A program made the position numbers and the translations under genes. Source: Arthrobacter woluwensis (GTDB lineage Bacteria > Actinomycetota > Actinomycetes > Actinomycetales > Micrococcaceae). From it: 64,000 bases of DNA. The stretch's first letter is position 1; every line of letters starts with the position of its first letter. A model generated the notes under the pieces. The model made no database searches, had not been told where the DNA came from, and saw nothing but the letters and a program-made list of their open reading frames with translations. Location of the stretch: NCBI RefSeq assembly GCF_030816155.1, contig NZ_JAUSXR010000001.1, forward strand, positions 2,852,001 to 2,916,000, given 5' to 3'. Shown here one piece after another: positions 20,007 to 28,807 of this stretch.

Positions 20007-20038
20007 ACTGAGCTGACCAGATGCGCCGGCCCGGACGC

Positions 20039-20099
20039 CGCGAGATAACAGATGACGCCCTGAAACACTCGTTTTCGGGGCGTCACCTGTGACTTCGCG
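20039..20099. repeat. Imperfect intergenic palindrome, CGCGA/TGACGCCC type
   Basis: Arms of about 28 bases share CGCGA, ACAG, TGACGCCC and GAAA in order, with scattered mismatches, around a short loop. It lies between the DeoR gene and aroQ. Size and architecture resemble the palindromes at 28306, 37152 and 39629, though its sequence is different. Confidence 0.6.
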
Positions 20100-20136
20100 A
20101 GCGACTTCCCGGGAGGCTGAGGAGTAGGGTGAAAAC

Positions 20137-20601
20137 ATGACCGAGTCCGCAGCCGACACCCCCGTCCGCAAGACCATCCTGGTTCTCAACGGCCCCAATC
20201 TGAACCTTCTGGGCACCCGCGAGCCGGAGAAGTACGGGCAGGCCACGCTAGCCGACGTCGAGTACCTCTGCGAGACGGCCGCGGCACGGCATGGCCTGGA
20301 AATCCGGGCGTTCCAGTCGAACCACGAGGGCGCCCTGGTGGACGCGATCCACGAGGCCCGGCATGACGCGCTCGGCATCGTGATCAACGCGGGCGCCTAC
20401 ACGCACACGTCCGTCGCGCTGCGGGACGCGATCTCCGCCGTCGCGCTCCCCGCCGTCGAGGTGCACATCACCAACGTCCACCGGCGCGAGGAATTCCGGC
20501 ACCACTCGTACCTCTCCGGGGTGTGTGAGGCGGTCATCGCCGGCGCGGGCGTGCTGGGTTACCGTTTCGCCATCGACTACCTGGCCGAGCGGGACGCCTG
20601 A
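20137..20601 (+). CDS. aroQ: Type II 3-dehydroquinate dehydratase
   Basis: 154 residues. It turns 3-dehydroquinate into 3-dehydroshikimate, either for aromatic amino acids or in quinate breakdown. The family marks are complete: [18 protein letters not shown] (with the catalytic tyrosine), [50 protein letters not shown] with the active-site histidine, and the final GYRFAIDYL. It stands alone, away from other shikimate genes and behind a sugar uptake operon, so a catabolic role in quinate or shikimate use is possible. Confidence 0.95.
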   Translation: MTESAADTPVRKTILVLNGPNLNLLGTREPEKYGQATLADVEYLCETAAARHGLEIRAFQSNHEGALVDAIHEARHDALGIVINAGAYTHTSVALRDAISAVALPAVEVHITNVHRREEFRHHSYLSGVCEAVIAGAGVLGYRFAIDYLAERDA

Positions 20602-20664
20602 GCTGAGGGGCGTCGACGGCGGCGCGACCGGCCGTCGCACGGGCCGCGGGGCTATCATTCCCAG

Positions 20665-21216
20665 GTGACCCTCCTCGACTCCGCGCTGCACGCCGTCTCC
20701 ACCTGGAAGCCCCTGTCGCCTTCCGAGGAGGCGGAACAGGCCGAATTCCTGGCGGCCCTGGATCAGGGCGCCGACGTGCTGTCCCGGCGTCCCCTGCCGT
20801 CACATCTGACGGCCAGCGCCTTCATCGTCGACGCCGAGCACGACCACGTCCTGCTGGTGTTCCACGGCAAAGGCAAGTTCTGGGTGCAGCCCGGCGGGCA
20901 CCTGGAGAGCGAGGACGCCGGCATCCTGGAGGCGGCCCTCCGCGAGGCCACGGAGGAGACCGGGCTCCGGCCCGAGCAGCTGAGCGGACTCCGAGTCGTG
21001 GACCTGGACCATCACCAGCTGTCCGGGGCATTCGGGCACTGCCGGTCCCACCTGGATGTCGGCGTCGCGATGATCACGGACGGCACGCCCGAACCCACCT
21101 CGAGCGAGGAGTCCGAGGACGTGCGGTGGTTCCCCGTCAACGACCTCCCCGAGGACGCCGTGCACGGCTTGGGTTCCCGGCTCGCGGACGTTCTGGAGCG
21201 CCTGCGTCAGGTTTGA
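20665..21216 (+). CDS. NUDIX hydrolase
   Basis: 183 residues from a GTG start. The box is GGHLESEDAGILEAALREATEETGL, with one residue more than the textbook spacing between the first acidic residue and the REATEE helix, a form common in actinobacterial NUDIX proteins annotated as hydrolases of unknown substrate. The N-terminal 50 residues form a helical region with LSPSEEAEQAEFLAAL. It ends ten bases before the convergent MarP-like gene, leaving no room for a terminator. Confidence 0.8.
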   Translation: MTLLDSALHAVSTWKPLSPSEEAEQAEFLAALDQGADVLSRRPLPSHLTASAFIVDAEHDHVLLVFHGKGKFWVQPGGHLESEDAGILEAALREATEETGLRPEQLSGLRVVDLDHHQLSGAFGHCRSHLDVGVAMITDGTPEPTSSEESEDVRWFPVNDLPEDAVHGLGSRLADVLERLRQV

Positions 21217-21226
21217 GGAATTGCCG

Positions 21227-22429
21227 CTACTTGGTGGTGCACTGGCCCGGGGACACCGGAACGTCCAGGCTCGGGGCCCGCGTCGCGACAGGCTTGAGTC
21301 CATCCATGGTGATGGCGAAACCGACCCCGCTGCTGGCGCTGGCCTTCGCGAAGACCACACCGGCCACCTGACCGTCGGGGCTCAGCAGCGGTCCGCCCGA
21401 GTTGCCCGGCTGGACGTCTCCGGCGATCTGGTAGACGTCACCCATGACGTGGTTCTTCCCGTAGATGTCCGGGATCTCCACCTGGGAGATGCCCTGCACG
21501 CGAGCGGGCTTCGCCTGGAACGGCCCGCCGTGCGGGTACCCCTCGAAGGCGGCTTCACTGCCCGTCGGCAGGTTGGTCCGCAGCGGCAGGGGGTGAGCCG
21601 TCAGGCCGTTGACCGCCAGCACCGCGAGGTCCCGCTGCGGATCGAAGTACACCACGCGGGCCGCCAGGGCGGAACCGTCCGGGGACTCCACCACGGGTTC
21701 GCTGACACCGGCCACCACGTGGGCGTTCGTCACGACACGCTCGGAGGACACGACGAATCCGGTGCCCGTCTGGTTCTGCCCGCACTGGAACGCCGTGCCG
21801 GTGATCTTGAGGACCGACTGTGCGGCGTTCTTCAGTTCCGGCGTGTCCGCGGAGCCCACCGGAGCGGGTCCGGTCAGGAGCGGCGCGGCGCTGTCGATGA
21901 TCTTGGGGATCCCCTCGCCCATGAGGCTCGACCGCAGCTGGGCCATGGCGCCCTGCACGGGGGCGGGGGTGGCGCCGTCGATGAACCTGATGACCCGCGA
22001 ACCCGCCACCTGCTGGGAGATGACCGGAACACCCATCGAGTTGAGGCCGAAGGAGAGCAGGGACATGACCAAGGCCGTCATGACCACGCTGGCCGCGGCC
22101 CCTGCGAGCCGGTCCAGGCCCCGCAGGGAGCGGACTGCACGCGCCGAGCGGATCCGGTGGCCCACCGAGGCGCCCAGGCTGTTGCCGAGGACCACGAGCA
22201 CGACGGCGGTCACCACCACGGCGGTCAGGCGCCACTTCGCGTCGCTCACGAGCGAGCTGACCAGCGGCATGGCGAAGAACGCCGCCACCGCGCCGAGCGC
22301 GAAGCCGACGATCCCGCCGACGGTGACCAGGAAACCGTTCCGGAAGCCGTAGATGGCGTACGAGATGAGCGTCACCAGCAGAACCAGGTCCAGTACGGTC
22401 AACCCGAACACGGTGTTCCTTCCAGTCAC
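21227..22429 (-). CDS. MarP-like membrane serine protease
   Basis: 400 residues from GTG 22429, which has AAGGA six bases upstream. Four N-terminal membrane segments (colicin V production-like, VLDLVLLVTLISYAIYGF onward) anchor a trypsin-like domain outside the membrane. The catalytic triad is visible: VTNAHVVAG (His), DPQRDLAVL (Asp) and QPGNSGGPL (Ser). Two cysteines (FQCGQ and upstream) could form the redox switch known in mycobacterial MarP, which protects against acid and oxidative stress. It is divergent from the crp-like gene. Confidence 0.9.
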   Translation of the reverse strand: MTGRNTVFGLTVLDLVLLVTLISYAIYGFRNGFLVTVGGIVGFALGAVAAFFAMPLVSSLVSDAKWRLTAVVVTAVVLVVLGNSLGASVGHRIRSARAVRSLRGLDRLAGAAASVVMTALVMSLLSFGLNSMGVPVISQQVAGSRVIRFIDGATPAPVQGAMAQLRSSLMGEGIPKIIDSAAPLLTGPAPVGSADTPELKNAAQSVLKITGTAFQCGQNQTGTGFVVSSERVVTNAHVVAGVSEPVVESPDGSALAARVVYFDPQRDLAVLAVNGLTAHPLPLRTNLPTGSEAAFEGYPHGGPFQAKPARVQGISQVEIPDIYGKNHVMGDVYQIAGDVQPGNSGGPLLSPDGQVAGVVFAKASASSGVGFAITMDGLKPVATRAPSLDVPVSPGQCTTK

Positions 22430-22590
22430 GACGAATCCTTGCGTCCGCCATGCTACTGAGCACGCCTGACATTTTGCCGTGAAAGACTGGTCTTCACGGC
22501 CCCTGCCCGGCACGGGCGCCGGTGCGCGCCGCGCATCGGACGGCATTTTCTGAAAGAATGTGCTCAGCGTCAATTTTCAGAGGAGATTAC

Positions 22591-23268
22591 ATGGACATCG
22601 AGGTACTGCGCCGGGCACCGCTTTTCGCCACATTGGATGACGACGCCTTCCGCCTGCTCACGGACGAGCTGAGCGAGGTGGACCTCTCCCGTGGTGCGTC
22701 CGTCTTCCGGGAAGGCGACCAGGGCGATCAGCTCTACTTCATCGTCTCCGGCAAGGTGAAGCTCGGCCGCACGTCCGCGGATGGCCGCGAATCCCTGCTG
22801 GCCATCCTCGGCCCGGGTGAGCTCTTCGGCGAGATGGCCCTGTTCGACCCGAGCCCCCGCACGGCGACCGCCACGGCCGTCTCCGAGACCCGCCTGGCCG
22901 GTCTGAAGAACGAGAGCCTCAACGCTCTCCTCCGCACGCGCCCCGAGGTCTCCGCCCAGCTGCTCCAGGCGCTGGCCCGCCGTCTGCGCCGCACCAATGA
23001 CTCGCTGTCCGACCTGGTGTTCTCCGACGTCCCCGGCCGCGTGGCCAAGGCGCTGCTGGACCTGGCCGACCGCTTCGGCCGTCCCGCCACGGACGGCATC
23101 CTGGTGGCTCACGAGCTCACCCAGGAAGAGCTGGCCCAGCTGGTCGGCGCGTCCCGCGAGACCGTGAACAAGGCCCTGGCCGAGTTCGTGCAGCGCGGCT
23201 GGCTGCGCCTGGAGGCACGCGCCGTCGTGATCCTGGACATGCAGCGTCTCCGCCAGCGCTCCCGCTGA
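22591..23268 (+). CDS. Crp/Fnr-family global regulator, GlxR-like
   Basis: 225 residues, the length of actinobacterial Crp/GlxR. The cyclic-nucleotide domain shows GELFGEMALFDPSPRTATATAV, the cAMP phosphate-binding cassette, and the HTH is TQEELAQLVGASRETVNKALAEFVQRGWL. ATG 22591 follows AGGAGATTAC. It should bind sites like TGTGA-N6-TCACA; candidates lie at 15810, 43508 and 62781 in this window. A clear terminator follows. Confidence 0.9.
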   Translation: MDIEVLRRAPLFATLDDDAFRLLTDELSEVDLSRGASVFREGDQGDQLYFIVSGKVKLGRTSADGRESLLAILGPGELFGEMALFDPSPRTATATAVSETRLAGLKNESLNALLRTRPEVSAQLLQALARRLRRTNDSLSDLVFSDVPGRVAKALLDLADRFGRPATDGILVAHELTQEELAQLVGASRETVNKALAEFVQRGWLRLEARAVVILDMQRLRQRSR

Positions 23269-23288
23269 GCACACCCGCTGACGAAGTA

Positions 23289-23318
23289 GGCCCGGCACCC
23301 CGCGAGGGGTGCCGGGCC
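23289..23318. terminator. Terminator after the crp-like gene
   Basis: Perfect 13-bp stem (23289-23301 with 23306-23318), GCGA loop, then TTTCGTGTTT. It also serves the convergent NUDIX gene. Confidence 0.85.
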
Positions 23319-23358
23319 TTTCGTGTTTCCCAGCTGCTGTGGTTCCGGGCCGGCCCGG

Positions 23359-24282
23359 TCAGGACGACGGCGGGACCACGGGAAGCGCGGTCGTCGCCGG
23401 CGGGCTGGGCGGCACGACCTCGAGCTTGAGATCGCCGTCCACCTCCACGAGCGTGGGCTGGTAGACGTGCGTCTTGCGCTTGTGACTCAGGTACGCGACG
23501 CAGCCCTTGGCCGTGCCGAGCTTCTCGAGGATGATCTCCGTGCCGGGCACCATGAGCTGCCCCAGCGTCCTGCCCCGGGTGTTCTCCTGGCTGATCTCAT
23601 CACCCAGCGAGGTCCCCGTGCGGTCGCTCAGGAGCTTGGGGGCGCAGACCCAGCGGCCCCAGACGCCCTTGCTCCCTAGCAGTCGGGGCTCCTGACCCAG
23701 CGGAAGCGTCGCCGCGAAGTAGCGGGTGTTGAACCGCCGGTGGGCGAAGTCGGGGCTGAGCCAGTTGACCAGCGGCTTCAGGAGGTCCGTGCGGAGCGAG
23801 AGCCCGCGACGGTCCAGGACGTCCGCCAGGGTCTTGTCCTGTGCGGCCACGGCTTCCCGCGCCGCCATCCACTCCTGCGGGTTGGTCACCGCGACCGTGC
23901 TCCCGGCGTCGGGGCCGGCCAGCAGGACACCCGTCTCCTCGAACAGTTCCCGGATCGCTGCCACGACGTGACGGCGGGCCAGCGCGGGGTCCTCGATGCC
24001 GAGGGCGTCAGCCCACTGCGCCGGTGACGGGCCGATCCAGGGCATGGGGTCGTCGTCGTGCTCCTCGACGGAGCCGCCCGGGAAGGAGACCACGCCGAGC
24101 GGCGAGGATCCGCTCCGGTACGCGAGCCAGGTGGACATGCCGTCCGGCGTGTCCTTGATCAGGACGACGCTGGAGGCATAGCGGGGAGCCGCGGGTGTGC
24201 GCTCTCCGTGTTCGAGCCAGCTGCGTGCGGCGTTCTCGAACTGGACGGGCAGCTCGAAGAGCCGCTTTGCTGCTTGGGGCAC
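23359..24282 (-). CDS. Large NUDIX hydrolase, NUDT19-like
   Basis: 307 residues. The NUDIX box is split by a long insert: VSFPGGSVEEHDDDP lies far ahead of the helix VVAAIRELFEETGVLLAG, as in the NUDT19/acyl-CoA hydrolase branch. The C-terminal domain (ARYFAATLPLGQEP-like, then SHKRKTHVYQPTLVEVDG) and a proline-rich tail complete it. It is the last of three minus-strand genes with DUF4177 and RidA. Substrate is inferred only. Confidence 0.75.
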   Translation of the reverse strand: MPQAAKRLFELPVQFENAARSWLEHGERTPAAPRYASSVVLIKDTPDGMSTWLAYRSGSSPLGVVSFPGGSVEEHDDDPMPWIGPSPAQWADALGIEDPALARRHVVAAIRELFEETGVLLAGPDAGSTVAVTNPQEWMAAREAVAAQDKTLADVLDRRGLSLRTDLLKPLVNWLSPDFAHRRFNTRYFAATLPLGQEPRLLGSKGVWGRWVCAPKLLSDRTGTSLGDEISQENTRGRTLGQLMVPGTEIILEKLGTAKGCVAYLSHKRKTHVYQPTLVEVDGDLKLEVVPPSPPATTALPVVPPSS

Positions 24283-24305
24283 TGCTTCGGCCTATCTGAC
24301 AGGAT

Positions 24306-24806
24306 TCAGGCGAACTCGGCGATGAGTTCGACCTCGACGGGGGCGTCCAGCGGGAGGACCGCGACGCCGACGGCGGAACGGGCGTGCTGCCCCTTCTCAC
24401 CGAAGATCTCGCCCAGGAGCTCGGACGCGCCGTTGATGACGCCGGGCTGGCCGGTGAAATCGGGGGTGGACGCCACGAAACCGACGACCTTCACGATCCG
24501 GGTGACCCGGTCCAGGTTGCCGATGACGCTCTTGACGGCCGCCAGCGCGTTGATGATGCTCGTGGCCGCGAGTTCCTTGGCGCGCTCGGGGGTCACGGTG
24601 CCCTCGGCGCCATCCGCGGAGACCTTTCCGGTCGCTGGGAGTTTGCCTTCAATAAAGGGGAGCTGACCTGCGGTGTAGACGTGGGCGCCGCTGACCATGG
24701 CCGGCACGTAGGCCGCCACCGGCGCGGCGACCTCCGGGAGGCTCAGTCCGAGCTCCGCCAAGCGGGCCTCGATCGCGCTGTTCTCAGCATTGACGTGGGA
24801 CGACAT
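24306..24806 (-). CDS. RidA family protein (enamine/imine deaminase)
   Basis: 166 residues, slightly longer than RidA (about 130) because of an N-terminal helix (ENSAIEARLAELGLSLPE). RidA proteins hydrolyse reactive 2-aminoacrylate-type imines. Visible marks: VYTAGQLPFIEGKLPATGKV, ATSIINALAAVKSVIG, and the C-terminal ARSAVGVAVLPLDAPVEVELIA where the arginine and glutamate bind the substrate. The start is two bases after the DUF4177 stop. Confidence 0.85.
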   Translation of the reverse strand: MSSHVNAENSAIEARLAELGLSLPEVAAPVAAYVPAMVSGAHVYTAGQLPFIEGKLPATGKVSADGAEGTVTPERAKELAATSIINALAAVKSVIGNLDRVTRIVKVVGFVASTPDFTGQPGVINGASELLGEIFGEKGQHARSAVGVAVLPLDAPVEVELIAEFA

Positions 24807-24808
24807 GC

Positions 24809-24964
24809 TCAGGCCTTCTCCCTCTTCAGATAGGCGACCAGGCCGTTGCCGTCGGGTCCGGGGACCACCTGGACGAGTTCCCAGCCATCGTCGCCCCAGG
24901 TGTCCAGGATCTGCTTCGTGGCGTGGATGATCAGTGGTACGGTCGCGTACTCCCATTTGCTCAT
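24809..24964 (-). CDS. DUF4177 small protein
   Basis: 51 residues from ATG 24964. SKWEYATVPL and WGDDGWELVQVVPG are the hallmark of DUF4177, a small beta-strand/helix fold of unknown role. First gene of the operon with RidA and the NUDIX gene; its start is 37 bases from the divergent penicillin-binding protein start, so the promoters overlap. The frame is open 13 codons upstream without homology. Confidence 0.8.
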   Translation of the reverse strand: MSKWEYATVPLIIHATKQILDTWGDDGWELVQVVPGPDGNGLVAYLKREKA

Positions 24965-25001
24965 GGGGTCAAGCGTAATGGCTCCGGTTAGACTGGAGAA
25001 C

Positions 25002-27308
25002 ATGGCTCAAGCGAAGAATCCGCTATTCGACACTGCCACGGTCTTGGGGAAGATCGTGGCATTTCTGGGCGTCAGTGCTCTCTGCGGGGTCCTGGTGGCA
25101 GGACTCCTGGTCCCTGCCGCCGCGGTGACCGGCAGTGCGGCGAGTGGCTCCGTCCAGTTCTTTGAGGACCTTCCCGGAGAATTGACGGTCGCTCCCCCGG
25201 GGCAAGCGACCCGTGTCCTGGCGGCCGACGGCTCCCAGATCGCGACGATCTTCGCTGAGAACCGGACCCGTGTGGCGCTCAAGGACATCTCCCCGTTCGT
25301 CAAGGACGGGATCGTCGCCATTGAGGACAGCCGCTTCTACGAGCACGGCGGCGTGGACCCCACCGGCATCGCACGTGCCCTGGTCGCCACGGCCAAAGGC
25401 GGACGCCAGGGTGCCTCTACCATCACGCAGCAGTACGTCAACAACGTCATCAACGAATCCCTCGTCGCCGAGGGCCGTTCCGATGAGGTGAAACTGAACG
25501 GCACCTCGAGCAAGACGGTCGGCGTGAAGCTCCGTGAGATGAAGCTCGCCATCGCGCTCGAGAAGAAGATGTCCAAGGACCAGATCCTCGAGGGCTACCT
25601 CAACATCGTCTTCTTCAACGCGAACGCCTATGGCATCGAGGCCGCGGCACGGTACTTCTTCTCCACGTCCGCGAAGAATCTGACGCTGCCCCAGGCCGCG
25701 ATGCTGGCCGGCGTGGTCAACAACCCGTCGGCCTACGACCCGGTGACCAATCCGGAGAACGCCAAGATGCGCCGCGATCTGGTCCTGAACGCCATGCTGA
25801 AGAACGGCAAGATCACCCAGAAGCAGCACGACGACGCAGTCAAGACCCCGGTCACCACGAAGGTCACCGTGCCTCGTCAGGGCTGCCAGTACGCCGCCAC
25901 GGCCCCGTACTTCTGCGACTACGTGCAGCACCTCATCCTGAACAACCCGGCCTACGGTGACACCCCTCAGGACCGCCTGAACCTGCTGCAGCGCGGCGGT
26001 CTGACCATCAAGACCACCCTGGACCCGCGGCTCCAGAAGCCCGCCCAGGTGCAGGTGGACGCTTCCGCCGGACCCGAGAACACGGACAAGTGGGGCGCGT
26101 CCCTCATCACCGTCCAGCCGGGAACGGGCAAGATCCTGACGATGGCGCAGAACAGCCGGGTGGTCAAGACACCGGGCATCCCCATGGTCACCGACTACAA
26201 CTTCAACGTGGACCGGGCCGATGCGAACGGGAACTCACTCGGGGGCATCGGCGGTTTCCAGCCCGGTTCAACCCTGAAACCGGTCACTCTGGCCGCCTGG
26301 CTGAACGAGGGCAAACGCACCGATGAATACGTCGATTCGACGCGGCGTGTTTACCCCATCGACTTCCCCTGGAAGACGACGTGTAAGCCGGTGGAGGGCG
26401 CGTTCGACCCGTCCATCCCGGGCTCCCAGGAACTCCAGAACGCCACGGACGGCAACTACCGTCGCATGACGGTCCGCGAGGGCATCACCCTCTCCGTGAA
26501 CACCGCGACGTTCGCCTCCGCCGCCGCTCTGGACGACTTCTGCGACATCCAGCGGATGGCCGACGCCCTGCAGATGCACACCGGTGACGGCAAGAGCAAG
26601 CTCGGTCTGAACACCCTCGGCAACCTGCTCGGTGGCAACAACGTCGCCCCGCTGACCATGGCGAGCGCGTTCTCCACCTTCGCCAACAACGGGACCTTCT
26701 GCGAGCCGATCGCGATCGACTCCGTGGTGGACGCCCAGGGCAAGAAGTACCCGGCCCAGACCTCCAGCTGCAAGGAGGTCATCAAGCCGGATGTCGCGAA
26801 GACCGTCACGAACGTGCTGCAGGACGTGATGAGCAAGGGCTCGGGTGTCCTGATCCCGGAGAAGGTCCAGGCTCCGATTGCGGGCAAGACCGGTACCAAC
26901 AACACGAACAGCCAGACCTGGGTTCTCGCGTACACCAAGGGCCTGGTCACCGCTTCGTACTTCGGGCAGGTCTACGGCGATCCGAACCAGTTCGTGGGTC
27001 AGAACATTCGCGTGAACGGCCAGTACTACGACTCCATCGACGGCGCGTACATCGCCGGTCCTCAGATGGCGCGCTACATGCAGCAGGCGGCCGGGCTCTA
27101 CGACACGGGCGAGTTCGACCCGGCACCCGATTCCCTCCTGGGCACCTCCTACGTCCCGCCGCCCGTCCAGCCCGAGACCCCGGCCACGAACACGCCGGAG
27201 GACAAGAAGCCCACGGACACCAAGCCGACCAGTGGCAACACCGGAGGCGGCGGGAACAACGGCGGTGGCAACAACAACGGCAAGCCCAACCCCAAGAAGA
27301 CGCCGTGA
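25002..27308 (+). CDS. Class A penicillin-binding protein (glycosyltransferase/transpeptidase)
   Basis: 768 residues. After a signal-anchor segment (VAFLGVSALCGVLVAGLLVPAA) comes the GT51 domain with IEDSRFYEHGGVD (catalytic glutamate near residue 106), GASTITQQYVNN and the ALEKKMSKDQILEGYLNIVFF helix. The transpeptidase domain has the STLK tetrad (about residue 421), SVN and KTGT (about 627). The tail is rich in Pro, Thr, Gly and Asn. It polymerises and cross-links peptidoglycan outside the membrane. ATG 25002 follows GGAGAAC. It resembles PonA-type enzymes but lacks a PASTA domain. The next gene overlaps its stop. Confidence 0.95.
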   Translation: MAQAKNPLFDTATVLGKIVAFLGVSALCGVLVAGLLVPAAAVTGSAASGSVQFFEDLPGELTVAPPGQATRVLAADGSQIATIFAENRTRVALKDISPFVKDGIVAIEDSRFYEHGGVDPTGIARALVATAKGGRQGASTITQQYVNNVINESLVAEGRSDEVKLNGTSSKTVGVKLREMKLAIALEKKMSKDQILEGYLNIVFFNANAYGIEAAARYFFSTSAKNLTLPQAAMLAGVVNNPSAYDPVTNPENAKMRRDLVLNAMLKNGKITQKQHDDAVKTPVTTKVTVPRQGCQYAATAPYFCDYVQHLILNNPAYGDTPQDRLNLLQRGGLTIKTTLDPRLQKPAQVQVDASAGPENTDKWGASLITVQPGTGKILTMAQNSRVVKTPGIPMVTDYNFNVDRADANGNSLGGIGGFQPGSTLKPVTLAAWLNEGKRTDEYVDSTRRVYPIDFPWKTTCKPVEGAFDPSIPGSQELQNATDGNYRRMTVREGITLSVNTATFASAAALDDFCDIQRMADALQMHTGDGKSKLGLNTLGNLLGGNNVAPLTMASAFSTFANNGTFCEPIAIDSVVDAQGKKYPAQTSSCKEVIKPDVAKTVTNVLQDVMSKGSGVLIPEKVQAPIAGKTGTNNTNSQTWVLAYTKGLVTASYFGQVYGDPNQFVGQNIRVNGQYYDSIDGAYIAGPQMARYMQQAAGLYDTGEFDPAPDSLLGTSYVPPPVQPETPATNTPEDKKPTDTKPTSGNTGGGGNNGGGNNNGKPNPKKTP

Positions 27309-28294
27309 CCATGGGTGACCCAACGACCGGGCAGCTGAACGCTGCCGCGTCGCTTGCAGGCCGCGTCCGGGAAACCGGGCGCGGCCTCGCCGCAACCGCA
27401 GCGAAGACGGCCGTGCTGGCCGGCGTTGCGGGCGCTGCGGGCCTGGCGTATGGCTCCTGGGAGAAGAATCAGTTCGGCGTCCGCCGCGAGGAACTGGCTA
27501 TCCTCCCCGAGGGCAGCGAGCCGTTCCGCATCCTCCACCTGAGCGACATCCATTTCATTCCGGGCCAGCGCAAGAAGGCCGACTGGCTGCGCTCCCTCGA
27601 CGAGCTCCATCCCGATCTGGTGGTCAACACCGGCGACAACCTGAGCCATCGGGACGCCATCGATCCGCTGCTGGACGCTCTGAAACCACTCCTGAACCGG
27701 CCCGGCGTCTTCGTTCCCGGCTCAAACGACTACTACGCGCCCCGACTGAAGAGCCCTCTGGCTTACTTCGCGGGCCCGTCCCGCCAGCGCAAGGAACCGG
27801 TCGCACTCGACTGGCCGCGCCTGCGCGCCGGGTTCGGCATGTCCGGGTGGGTCGATCTGACCAACCGCAACCAGTCTCTGGTGTTCAACCGGATGCGGTT
27901 CGACTTCTCCGGCATGGACGATCCGCACATCGAGCGGGAGAAGTTCACCGGCTGGCCCCAGGGCATCACCGCCGGGGCGGCCCCGTCGCTGCGCATCGGC
28001 GTCGTGCACGCCCCGTATCAGCGGGCGCTGGACACACTCACCGAAGCCGGCGCCGAATTGATCCTCTCCGGCCACACCCACGGCGGCCAGGTCTGCATCC
28101 CCGGCTACGGCGCGCTCGTCTCCAACTGCGATCTGCCCACCTGGCGGGCCCGCGGCCTGCACGATTGGGAGACCAACGGACACACGACGCCGGTCAACGT
28201 CTCCGCAGGAATCGGCACCTCCCGCTTCGCGCCGTACCGCATCGCCTGCCGTCCGGAGGCCGTGGTGCTGGAGCTGACGGCGCGCGAGGGCTGA
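27305..28294 (+). CDS. Metallophosphoesterase, YkuE-like
   Basis: 329 residues from GTG 27305, which overlaps the previous stop (GTGA); ATG 27311 is an alternative. Near the N-terminus there is one weak hydrophobic stretch (TAVLAGVAGAAGLAYG). The dinuclear metal motifs are in order: LHLSDIHF, VVNTGDNLSH, PGSNDYY (Asn in place of the usual GNHD start) and GHTHGGQV. The linkage with a penicillin-binding protein is conserved in Micrococcaceae-type genomes by my recollection and suggests a cell-envelope role; the true substrate is unknown. Confidence 0.85.
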   Translation: MTMGDPTTGQLNAAASLAGRVRETGRGLAATAAKTAVLAGVAGAAGLAYGSWEKNQFGVRREELAILPEGSEPFRILHLSDIHFIPGQRKKADWLRSLDELHPDLVVNTGDNLSHRDAIDPLLDALKPLLNRPGVFVPGSNDYYAPRLKSPLAYFAGPSRQRKEPVALDWPRLRAGFGMSGWVDLTNRNQSLVFNRMRFDFSGMDDPHIEREKFTGWPQGITAGAAPSLRIGVVHAPYQRALDTLTEAGAELILSGHTHGGQVCIPGYGALVSNCDLPTWRARGLHDWETNGHTTPVNVSAGIGTSRFAPYRIACRPEAVVLELTAREG

Positions 28295-28305
28295 CCCGCC
28301 GCCAC

Positions 28306-28368
28306 GGTTGCGTGCTCAGTAGTTGCGGGTTCCGCGCCCCGGGACCCGCAACTACTGAGCACGCAACC
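28306..28368. repeat. Near-perfect 28-bp-arm intergenic palindrome (family 2, copy 1)
   Basis: Arms 28306-28333 and 28341-28368 pair over 28 bases with one mismatch around a seven-base loop. The core is GCGTGCTCAGTAGTTGCGGG. A diverged copy lies at 39629. It may act as a terminator for the phosphoesterase gene, but its conserved sequence suggests a dispersed repeat. Confidence 0.75.
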
Positions 28369-28393
28369 AGCCGGACCGGCTAGAGTCCACCCC

Positions 28394-28807
28394 ATGGGGG
28401 ACACACAAGAAATCACGGCGCCGGCCTTCTCATCTACGGCCGGCACAGTATCAACGGCCGGCACCGCTCGCGCGACACCGGCCGCCCTCTGGCTCTTCAC
28501 TGTCCTGGCCGCGATCTTCCTGTGGTTCCCCGTGTCCGGCATCGGCGGCGGACTGGCCTCCGTGCCGCACACCGGCAGAGGGTGCGACGCCGGCTCCGGG
28601 CCGATCTGCGGGAACCAGGCCGAGGCGCTGTGGGCTTCTGTCATGTTCGCCGCAGTCATCGTGGTGCTGTATCTCGGCGCCGTGGTGATCGTCGCCGTCG
28701 AGCATCGCGGGCGGACCAGGAGCCTCCGCGCCTGGCCGCCGCTTCTGGCCTTGGCGGGCTACGTCGCGGCACTGTTCCTGGGTTCCTACCTGCTCGGCCG
28801 CTCATGA
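28394..28807 (+). CDS. Small membrane protein, tandem paralogue 1
   Basis: 137 residues, family not recognised. Three hydrophobic segments (about 30-50, 79-100, 113-132). Between the first two lies SVPHTGRGCDAGSGPICGNQAEAL, with two cysteines that would sit outside the membrane. The next gene encodes a protein of the same length with the same motif, so this is a tandem duplication. The two overlap by ATGA. Confidence 0.7.
   Translation: MGDTQEITAPAFSSTAGTVSTAGTARATPAALWLFTVLAAIFLWFPVSGIGGGLASVPHTGRGCDAGSGPICGNQAEALWASVMFAAVIVVLYLGAVVIVAVEHRGRTRSLRAWPPLLALAGYVAALFLGSYLLGRS

Noticed and set aside
28289..28393. CRISPR or attachment site at the long palindrome
   Set aside because: One palindrome, no spaced direct repeats, no integrase or cas genes.
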